Shown here: positions 5,349 to 11,264 of the stretch, one piece after another | Layout of the letters: each line of letters opens with the position of its first letter | Position numbering within the stretch: the stretch's first letter is position 1 | From: an uncultured Lachnospiraceae bacterium | Lineage (GTDB): Bacteria > Bacillota_A > Clostridia > Lachnospirales > Lachnospiraceae | Length of the DNA: 11,264 bases | Direction of reading: 5' to 3' | Assembly (NCBI GenBank): GCA_947177885.1 | Contig: CAMWWF010000063.1 | Coordinates: 1-11,264 of the forward strand | The notes under the pieces: model-generated | What the model saw: the letters and a program-made list of their open reading frames with translations, nothing else | Databases searched by the model: none | Told to the model about the DNA's origin: nothing | Made by a program: the position numbers and the translations under genes

Positions 5349-6623
5349 ATGAAAATAAACAGTGTATGCGTACAGGGCGGCTATACGCCGGGGAACGGGG
5401 AACCCAGGCAGATTCCCATTATTCAGAGTACTACCTTTAAATATGATACCAGCGAGGATATGGGGAAGCTCTTCGACCTGGAGGCATCCGGTTATTTTTA
5501 CAGCAGGCTGCAGAATCCCACCCACGATCATGTGGCGGCGAAGATCGCGCAGCTGGAGGGCGGCACCGCGGCCATGCTGACCAGCAGCGGGCAGGCGGCT
5601 AATTTCATGGCATTGTTCAATATCTGCGGCTGCGGCGATCATATTGTGGCCTCCGGCACCATTTACGGCGGTACGTTCAATCTGATCTCCGTTACCATGA
5701 AGAGGATGGGAGTGGAGGCCACCTTTGTCAGCCCCGATGCTTCCGAGGAGGAGATCAACGCGGCATTCCGGGACAATACAAAGCTGGTATTCGGTGAGAC
5801 CATTGCCAATCCCGCGCTGACAGTGCTGGACATTGAGAAGTTTGCAAAATGCGCCCATGCCCACGGTGTGCCCCTGATCGTGGATAATACCTTTGCCACA
5901 CCGATCAACTGCAGGCCTTTTGAGTGGGGAGCGGATATTGTGACCCATTCCACGTCAAAATATATGGATGGGCATGCAGCCGCCCTGGGCGGAGCCATTG
6001 TGGACAGCGGACATTTCGACTGGATGGCCCATGCGGACAAATTTCCCGGTCTCTGCACTCCCGATGACAGCTATCACGGAGTGATCTATGCGGAGAAGTT
6101 CGGGAAGGAAGGCGCTTTCATTACGAAATGTACGGTACAGCTGATGCGTGACTTCGGTTCGATTCCCAGTCCCCAGAATTCTTTCATCTTAAATCTGGGG
6201 CTGGAAAGTCTGCATGTGCGCATGAAGAGGCACTGCGAGAACGGTCTGGCAGTGGCGGAGTATCTGTCCGGGCATCCCAAGGTTGCCTATGTGAATTATT
6301 GCAGTCTGCCCGGGGACAAATACTATCCTCTGGCGCAAAAGTATCTCCCGGAGGGCAGCTGCGGCGTGGTTTCCTTCGGATTAAAGGGAGGCAGAGAGGC
6401 GGCAGGCATCTTTATGAAGAGTCTGAAAATGGCGGCTATTGCCACCCATGTGGCGGATGCCCGGACCTGTTGTCTGAACCCTGCGTCCACCACACATCGT
6501 CAGATGAATGACGAACAGCTGAAGGAAGCGGGGGTGCCCGGGGAACTGATCCGGATCAGCTGCGGTATCGAGGATAAAGAGGATCTGATCGCGGATATTG
6601 CGCAGGCATTGGAAAACTGTTGA
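5349..6623 (+). CDS. metY: O-acetylhomoserine aminocarboxypropyltransferase (sulfhydrylase)
   Basis: A 424-residue PLP enzyme of the Cys/Met metabolism family. It converts O-acetylhomoserine and sulfide to homocysteine, or acts on O-acetylserine to give cysteine, in the cytosol. Visible are YSRLQNPT (51-58), SSGQA (79-83) for PLP phosphate binding, VDNTFATP (178-185, Asp179 contacting the pyridine nitrogen) and the Schiff-base Lys204 in THSTSKYMDGH. Length is typical of the sulfhydrylase subgroup, longer than the roughly 380-400 residues of cystathionine gamma-synthases or beta-lyases, but substrate cannot be fixed from motifs alone. The start is firm: AGGGAGG lies seven bases before ATG 5349. 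The gene is preceded by a long folded leader that probably controls it. No other sulfur gene lies beside it. The stop at 6621-6623 is followed by about 100 nt without a clear terminator. Confidence 0.92.
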   Translation: MKINSVCVQGGYTPGNGEPRQIPIIQSTTFKYDTSEDMGKLFDLEASGYFYSRLQNPTHDHVAAKIAQLEGGTAAMLTSSGQAANFMALFNICGCGDHIVASGTIYGGTFNLISVTMKRMGVEATFVSPDASEEEINAAFRDNTKLVFGETIANPALTVLDIEKFAKCAHAHGVPLIVDNTFATPINCRPFEWGADIVTHSTSKYMDGHAAALGGAIVDSGHFDWMAHADKFPGLCTPDDSYHGVIYAEKFGKEGAFITKCTVQLMRDFGSIPSPQNSFILNLGLESLHVRMKRHCENGLAVAEYLSGHPKVAYVNYCSLPGDKYYPLAQKYLPEGSCGVVSFGLKGGREAAGIFMKSLKMAAIATHVADARTCCLNPASTTHRQMNDEQLKEAGVPGELIRISCGIEDKEDLIADIAQALENC

Positions 6624-6723
6624 ACACACGGCAGAAGGAATGTATTTGTGAGTACAGTGTGGCCGGAGATGGCTCTGCTGACCGGAAGGCCGGGCAGGCG
6701 GAGCTGGAACAGGAATAGACAAT

Positions 6724-7044
6724 ATGGATTGTAAAGAATTCGAAAAATTGATTCCCGCCTATATTTCACAGAAGCTGCCGTATGCCGAGCTGAAGCAGTT
6801 TTGTCAGCATGCGAAGCAGTGTGGGGAGTGCAGGGAGGAGCTGACCATCCAGTATCTGACTACGGAGGGGATCCAGCGTCTGGAGGATGGCGGTGCCTTT
6901 GATCTGCAAAAGGAATTGAATCAGCATGAGGCGGATGCAAGGGGAAAGATACGTTTTCATGATGTGTTCCTGCATTTCGGTCTGGGGCTGGAGATCATAG
7001 CGGTCAGCATGATCTTTGGACTGGTGATCTGGATTTTGGCATAG
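6724..7044 (+). CDS. Small zinc-finger (zf-HC2-like) single-pass membrane protein
   Basis: A 106-residue protein with a putative zinc-binding anti-sigma-type domain at the N-terminus: Cys3, then HAKQCGEC (29-36) giving His29-x3-Cys33-x2-Cys36. One C-terminal transmembrane helix follows at about 81-105, with only a residue or so beyond it. The family includes membrane-bound anti-sigma factors such as RsiW, but here there is no extracytoplasmic sensor domain and no sigma-factor gene nearby. An anti-sigma role is therefore unproven. It lies directly upstream of polA in the same direction and may be cotranscribed with it. Start ATG 6724 has AGGA nine bases upstream. A 14-bp inverted repeat begins on its stop codon. 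Confidence 0.7.
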   Translation: MDCKEFEKLIPAYISQKLPYAELKQFCQHAKQCGECREELTIQYLTTEGIQRLEDGGAFDLQKELNQHEADARGKIRFHDVFLHFGLGLEIIAVSMIFGLVIWILA

Positions 7045-7082
7045 GCGTCAGTGCGGACAGAATTTTGATCCGCACTGACGCC
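7044..7082 (+). repeat. Perfect 14-bp inverted repeat between the zinc-finger gene and polA
   Basis: GGCGTCAGTGCGGA (7044-7057) and TCCGCACTGACGCC (7069-7082) are perfect inverted copies around an 11-base loop. The stem begins at the last base of the zinc-finger stop codon. It is as stable as a strong terminator stem but is followed by GGAGGGCATAAG, with no U-run on either strand. Possibilities are an mRNA-stabilising or processing hairpin that sets different levels for the two genes, or a protein-binding site. Confidence 0.6.
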
Positions 7083-7137
7083 GGAGGGCATAAGACGTGA
7101 ATTCTGCCGGCCGGGAATCGGCGGGCGGGAGAAAGGC

Positions 7138-9918
7138 ATGGAAATGAGCAACAGCAAGAAACTTGTTTTAATAGACGGTCACAGTATCCTGAACAGGGCG
7201 TTTTACGGAGTGCCTGATCTCAGCAATGCGCAGGGACTGCACACAAATGCGATCTACGGCTTTTTAAATATTATGTTTAAGATTCTGGAGGAGGAAAAGC
7301 CGGACTATCTGGCGGTTGCCTTTGATGTTCATGCACCCACCTTCCGTCATCAGATGTATGAGGCCTATAAGGGAACCAGAAAGCCCATGCCAGAGGAGCT
7401 GCGGGAGCAGGTTCCCGTGATGAAAGATGTGCTGAAGGCCATGGGAATTGTGATCATGGAGCAGGCAGGTCTGGAGGCGGATGATATTTTGGGTACTCTG
7501 GCGAAAAAAGCGCAGAAGGATGGCATCGAAGTGTCTCTTGTATCCGGTGACCGGGATCTGCTGCAGATAGCGGATGAGCATATCAAGATCCGTATTCCCA
7601 AGACCCAAAGGGGAAAGACGGAAATCGGGGACTATTATCCCCGGGATGTGATGGATGAGTATCAGGTGACACCGCTGCAGTTCATCGATCTCAAGGCACT
7701 GATGGGGGATACGGCGGACAATATTCCCGGGGTGCCCAAGGTGGGGCAGAAGACCGCGGCGGAGTTGATGGTGGCTTACGGCTCTCTGGACAATATTTAT
7801 GCCCATGTGGAGGAAATATCCAAAAAGAGTATCCGGGAATCGCTCCTTGCAAATAAGGATCTGGCTGACCTGAGCAAGACCCTTGCGACCATCAGGACCG
7901 ACTGTGAGATAGGGCTGGATTACGAGGCGGCGAAGGCGGAAGATTTCTATACTCAGGACGCCTACAATCTGTTTAAACAGCTGGAATTTAAACATATGCT
8001 GGGGCGCTTTGAAAAGGAAGCCGTGATTTCCCATGAGGAGATACTGAAGACTTTCCGCATAGTGGAAGAGCAAAAAGAATTTCTGCAGCGTCTGGAAGAG
8101 ATCAGAGACGGGAGCATTGTGGGATTCTATCTGGTGCAGGAGAAAAAGCAGCTCCTGGGAGTGGCGGTTTGTATCAGTGAAGGCGATATGGGAGATTTTG
8201 CCTGCAACCGGAAGAATGCAAAGCATTCTTCCAAGTGTCACGAAGGGACACTTTTGTGTCACGAAGGGACACTTTTGTATCCGGTGAAGGTGGCGGAAAA
8301 CGAACAGCTGTCTCTGTTTGAAGCGCCGGGAAGCGGGGCGGACAGCGATGTGGATGCTATCCGGGAGGCGCTTCGGAAACTGTCCGGCAGAGTCACTCTG
8401 TCCGGTTTTGATATAAAGAAACAATATGATTATTTACAGCAGAATGACACAGACCGTTATTTTGATATATTGATCGCGGCATATCTGCTGAATCCTCTAA
8501 AGAACGATTACGACCCGGAAACCATTGCCTCCGAACATCTGGATCTGTTGATTCCCGGCAGGACGGAGACTTTCGGAAAGACGCCGGTAAAAGAGGCGTT
8601 GAAGATCATGCCTCAGAAGGCGGCGGAGTATTACTGCTATGTGGCTTATGTGGCGGCAAAGGCATACTCTGTTTTGGAGGAGAAGCTGCGGGAAGCCGGC
8701 ATGGACAGACTTCTGCGGGAGATGGAGATGCCCCTCTCCCTGGTGTTGTATGATATGGAAAAGGAAGGTGTGGAGGTACGCCGGGAAGAGCTGAAGGCAT
8801 ACGGCGACGCGCTGATCGCCAGGATAGAGGAGCTGGAACGGTCCATCCACAGTCAGGCGGGAGTGGAGTTCAACATTAACTCTCCGAAGCAGCTGGGAGA
8901 GGTGCTGTTTGAGACCATGCATATCCCCGGCGGGAAAAAGACAAAGACCGGCTATTCCACCGCGGCGGATGTGCTGGAAAAGCTTTCCGGGGATTATCCC
9001 ATTGTGAAGGACATTCTGGAGTACAGGGGACTGACTAAATTGAAATCCACTTACGCGGATGGCCTTGCGGTGTTCATCGGGGAGGATAAAAGGATCCATA
9101 CGAATTTCAACCAGACCATCACGGCTACAGGGAGAATCAGCTCCACAGAGCCTAATCTGCAGAATATTCCCATGCGCATGGAGCTGGGCAGGAGGATCCG
9201 CAAGGTATTCGTACCCAGACAGGGCTGTGAATTCATGGATGCGGATTATTCCCAGATCGAGCTTCGCGTACTGGCTCATATGTCCGGGGATGAGCAGCTG
9301 ATAGAGGCATATCGTATGGACCAGGATATTCACCGTATCACGGCAGCAAAGGTGTTCCACACACCCTTTGAGGAAGTGACGGACCTGCAGCGGCGGAACG
9401 CAAAAGCGGTAAATTTCGGCATTGTGTACGGCATCAGTTCTTTTGGCTTGAGCCAGGATCTCAGCATCAGCAAAAAGGAGGCCGCAGAGTATATAGAGCA
9501 GTATTTTGCCACCTATCCCAAGGTTAAGGAATTTTTGGACAGACTGGTGAGCGAGGCAAAGGAGAAGGGATATATCACTACCATGTTCGGCAGGCGCAGG
9601 CCGGTTCCAGAGCTGGCTTCCTCCAACTTTATGCAGCGGTCCTTCGGAGAACGTGTGGCCATGAATTCCCCCATACAGGGAACGGCAGCCGATATTATCA
9701 AGATCGCCATGATCCGTATATGGAAAGCACTCAGGGATGCCGGGTTAAAGTCAAAGCTGATCCTGCAGGTACATGATGAACTGGTGATAGAGACTTACCT
9801 CGGGGAAGAGGAGCAGGTGCGACAGATCCTTACCGAGAACATGCAGTCAGCGGTGGAACTGGCGGTAACTCTGGAGATCGACCTGCACACGGGAAAGAAC
9901 TGGTATGAGGCAAAGTAG
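7138..9918 (+). CDS. polA: DNA polymerase I
   Basis: A 926-residue family A polymerase that fills gaps and removes RNA primers. The 5'-nuclease domain (about 1-300) has LIDGHS (Asp13), EADD (113-116), SGDRD (136-140) and GDTADNIPG (190-198). The polymerase domain has motif A DADYSQIEL (Asp703), motif B RRNAKAVNFGIVYG (Lys756, Phe760, Tyr764) and motif C HDE (879-881); each is offset by two from the E. coli numbering. The middle 3'-5' exonuclease domain lacks the DxE site: the expected stretch reads SIVGFYLVQ (326-334), so proofreading is presumably absent, as in many Gram-positive Pol I. Residues 367-380 are a duplicated CHEGTLL from a 21-nt tandem repeat. ATG 7138 has GGGAG six bases upstream; ATG 7144, with AAGG seven bases upstream, is a close alternative. 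coaE follows at once. Confidence 0.97.
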   Translation: MEMSNSKKLVLIDGHSILNRAFYGVPDLSNAQGLHTNAIYGFLNIMFKILEEEKPDYLAVAFDVHAPTFRHQMYEAYKGTRKPMPEELREQVPVMKDVLKAMGIVIMEQAGLEADDILGTLAKKAQKDGIEVSLVSGDRDLLQIADEHIKIRIPKTQRGKTEIGDYYPRDVMDEYQVTPLQFIDLKALMGDTADNIPGVPKVGQKTAAELMVAYGSLDNIYAHVEEISKKSIRESLLANKDLADLSKTLATIRTDCEIGLDYEAAKAEDFYTQDAYNLFKQLEFKHMLGRFEKEAVISHEEILKTFRIVEEQKEFLQRLEEIRDGSIVGFYLVQEKKQLLGVAVCISEGDMGDFACNRKNAKHSSKCHEGTLLCHEGTLLYPVKVAENEQLSLFEAPGSGADSDVDAIREALRKLSGRVTLSGFDIKKQYDYLQQNDTDRYFDILIAAYLLNPLKNDYDPETIASEHLDLLIPGRTETFGKTPVKEALKIMPQKAAEYYCYVAYVAAKAYSVLEEKLREAGMDRLLREMEMPLSLVLYDMEKEGVEVRREELKAYGDALIARIEELERSIHSQAGVEFNINSPKQLGEVLFETMHIPGGKKTKTGYSTAADVLEKLSGDYPIVKDILEYRGLTKLKSTYADGLAVFIGEDKRIHTNFNQTITATGRISSTEPNLQNIPMRMELGRRIRKVFVPRQGCEFMDADYSQIELRVLAHMSGDEQLIEAYRMDQDIHRITAAKVFHTPFEEVTDLQRRNAKAVNFGIVYGISSFGLSQDLSISKKEAAEYIEQYFATYPKVKEFLDRLVSEAKEKGYITTMFGRRRPVPELASSNFMQRSFGERVAMNSPIQGTAADIIKIAMIRIWKALRDAGLKSKLILQVHDELVIETYLGEEEQVRQILTENMQSAVELAVTLEIDLHTGKNWYEAK
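8233..8277 (+). repeat. Tandem 21-nt palindromic repeat inside polA
   Basis: Two perfect copies of a 21-nt unit (8236-8256 and 8257-8277) lie in frame and encode CHEGTLL twice. Each copy folds on itself: AAGTGTC (8233-8239) pairs with GACACTT (8247-8253) around a seven-base loop, and the second copy forms GTGTC/GACAC. It sits in the degenerate exonuclease domain, in a low-complexity stretch (NRKNAKHSSK) likely to tolerate insertion. This looks like a small mobile or palindromic repeat captured in a coding sequence and then duplicated. Confidence 0.85.
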
Positions 9919-9922
9919 GCAG

Positions 9923-10528
9923 ATGAGATTTATAGGCATCACCGGCGGAGTGGGGGCGGGAAAATCCAGAATTTTGCAATTCATCAAAAGCCATTATAAA
10001 TGTGAAATTTATCTGGCGGATGAGGTGGCACATCTGGTAAAGCTTCCCGGCACCGAATGTTATCAGGCCCTGGTGGAGTTGCTGGGAACGGATATTCTGT
10101 GCGTTGACGGGCAGATTGACAGGCCTGCGATGGCGGAGAGGATTTTCGGAGATCCGGAACTTTTACAGAGAGTCAACGATATCATTCATCCGGCGGTGAG
10201 AAAGTATATACTTCAAAAGTATGAGGAAGCGAAGCTGAGGGAAGAGGCGGAATTGTTTTTCGTGGAGGCGGCGCTTCTGATCGAGTGCGGTTATGGGCAG
10301 CTGGTGGATGAGATGTGGTACATTTACGCCGAGGAATCGGTGCGGTATGGGAGACTGGCGGATACCAGAGGCTACAGCGGAGAGAAGATCAGGCAGATCA
10401 TGGGACAGCAGCTTACAGAGGATATTTTCCGTAAAAACAGTGACTTTATTATAGACAACAGCGGCTCCTTCGAGGAGACATGCAGACAAATAGAGAGAAA
10501 ACTGGAGGCTTTCACATGGCAGGAGTAA
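9923..10528 (+). CDS. coaE: Dephospho-CoA kinase
   Basis: A 201-residue P-loop kinase for the last step of coenzyme A synthesis: ATP-dependent phosphorylation of the ribose 3'-hydroxyl of dephospho-CoA. Visible are the Walker A loop GGVGAGKS (8-15), the LADEVAH segment (31-37) at the position of the family's conserved Asp, a lid-like region RYGRLADTRGYSGEKIRQIM with its arginines (141-160), and the C-terminal DNSGS (178-182). I chose ATG 9923 because MRFIGITGG is where the family normally starts; length then matches the usual 200. ATG 9905, in frame and inside the end of polA, would add six residues and cannot be excluded. The chosen start lies four bases after the polA stop with only a weak AGG ahead, so translation probably depends on coupling to polA. 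Confidence 0.95.
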   Translation: MRFIGITGGVGAGKSRILQFIKSHYKCEIYLADEVAHLVKLPGTECYQALVELLGTDILCVDGQIDRPAMAERIFGDPELLQRVNDIIHPAVRKYILQKYEEAKLREEAELFFVEAALLIECGYGQLVDEMWYIYAEESVRYGRLADTRGYSGEKIRQIMGQQLTEDIFRKNSDFIIDNSGSFEETCRQIERKLEAFTWQE

Positions 10529-11264
10529 TAGAAGGGCAGGGACAACTGGTGTTCGGACTTGATATCGGCACCAGAAGTATTGTAGGTACGGTGGGATATC
10601 TCAGCGGCAGCAAGTTTTATGTGCTGGCACAGTGCGCCAGAGAGCATGAGACCAGATCTATGCTGGACGGACAGATCCATGATATTGGGAAGGTGGGACA
10701 GACCATCAGTTCTGTCAAGGAGAAGCTGGAAAGTGATCTGAACCGAAAGCTTACCGAGGTATGTATCGCTGCCGCTGGCCGTGTGCTGCGCACGGTGACT
10801 ACCCATGTGGAAGAGGATTTTGATGAGGATCACGAGGTCACTGCGGAGGACGTCTACTCACTGTCTACCATGGGGGTGGAGCATGCGTATGAAGAATTTC
10901 TGAAAGACAATGATCTGGATATGAAATTTTACTGTGTGGGATATACTCCCATGCGCTATTATATGAACGGCTATCAGATCAGCAACCTGGAAGGACATAA
11001 GGTCAGAAACATGGCGGTGGACATGATCGCTACTTTTCTGCCCGATGATGTGGTGGATGGTCTGTATAAGGCGGTGGGGCTTGCAGGGCTGCATGTGGCT
11101 AACCTGACACTGGAGCCCATTGCCGCGATTCAGGTGGCGATCCCTGAGAAATTCCGTATGCTGAATATGGCATTGGTGGATGTGGGAGCGGGCACCAGCG
11201 ATATTTCCATCACTAAGGACGGCACGATCACAGCCTATGGAATGATCCCCGTGGCAGGTGACAG
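10516..11264 (+). CDS. FtsA-like cell-division ATPase, 5' part
   Basis: The frame is open to the window end, giving about 249 residues of the N-terminal part. The actin/Hsp70-fold nucleotide motifs are present: phosphate-1 FGLDIGTRSIVG (13-24, Asp16) and phosphate-2 VDVGAGTSD (221-229, Asp222). Between them is an FtsA-like region including VCIAAAGRVLRTV and a LEPIAAIQVAIP segment just before phosphate-2. In Lachnospiraceae a large FtsA-domain protein commonly follows coaE, and this fits; it may be a paralogue and not the main divisome FtsA that anchors FtsZ, so I give no symbol. Start ATG 10516 has GGAGG seven bases upstream and overlaps the coaE end by 13 nt, implying translational coupling. 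The C-terminal part, including any membrane-targeting helix, is outside the window. Confidence 0.85.
   Translation, partial: MAGVIEGQGQLVFGLDIGTRSIVGTVGYLSGSKFYVLAQCAREHETRSMLDGQIHDIGKVGQTISSVKEKLESDLNRKLTEVCIAAAGRVLRTVTTHVEEDFDEDHEVTAEDVYSLSTMGVEHAYEEFLKDNDLDMKFYCVGYTPMRYYMNGYQISNLEGHKVRNMAVDMIATFLPDDVVDGLYKAVGLAGLHVANLTLEPIAAIQVAIPEKFRMLNMALVDVGAGTSDISITKDGTITAYGMIPVAGD

Noticed and set aside
5259..5948. A 229-codon minus-strand open frame over the start of the metY-type gene
   Set aside because: The plus-strand PLP enzyme is unmistakable and this frame has no recognisable domain or ribosome site.
6620..6648. TTGAAC - 17 nt - TATTTG as a promoter for the zinc-finger/polA genes
   Set aside because: Only four and three of six bases match consensus and the -35 overlaps the metY stop codon; too weak to call.
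7264..8424. A 386-codon open frame on the minus strand inside polA
   Set aside because: It is antisense to the 5'-nuclease and middle part of polA, shows no family motifs, and arises from polA codon bias. The same applies to the 287-codon minus frame at 8497-9360.

Overview
The window looks like a chromosomal stretch of a Gram-positive anaerobe of the class Clostridia, most likely Lachnospiraceae. The basis is the gene order polA - coaE - large FtsA-like ATPase, the Lachnospiraceae-like CoaE sequence, the purine-rich Shine-Dalgarno sites and sigma-A type promoters. The assignment comes from recognition and gene order, not from a database search.

Left part (1-2822): at the edge lie short reading-frame fragments I cannot identify. 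Next is a minus-strand HipA-like kinase (169-1281) with its own near-consensus promoter. Upstream of it, on the same strand, is a CLC-type antiporter (1507-2772) whose motifs place it with the fluoride-type CLC-F clade.

Middle (2881-5348): a plus-strand DRE-TIM metallolyase (aldolase family, 2990-3970) is driven by a strong promoter and preceded by four perfect tandem copies of an 8-nt Shine-Dalgarno-bearing unit. It converges on an unidentified membrane-anchored extracytoplasmic protein (4181-4762, minus) across a bidirectional terminator-like hairpin. The 586-nt gap 4763-5348 holds no gene I can support. It carries a near-consensus promoter for the minus gene, a promoter pointing right, and a roughly 270-nt leader with at least six hairpins ahead of the next gene.

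Right part (5349-11264), all plus strand: an O-acetylhomoserine sulfhydrylase-type PLP enzyme for methionine/cysteine synthesis; a small zinc-finger membrane protein; DNA polymerase I; dephospho-CoA kinase; and the 5' part of an FtsA-like ATPase that runs off the window. The last three are tightly packed: coaE starts at the end of polA, and the FtsA-like gene overlaps coaE by 13 nt. Replication/repair, CoA synthesis and a cell-division-like ATPase are thus likely translationally coupled.

Most notable are the structured metY leader without a recognisable riboswitch, an in-frame duplicated palindromic 21-nt repeat inside polA, the fourfold Shine-Dalgarno repeat, and the atypical filter residue of the CLC protein. 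I see no complete new multi-gene system, CRISPR array, tRNA, rRNA or insertion sequence.
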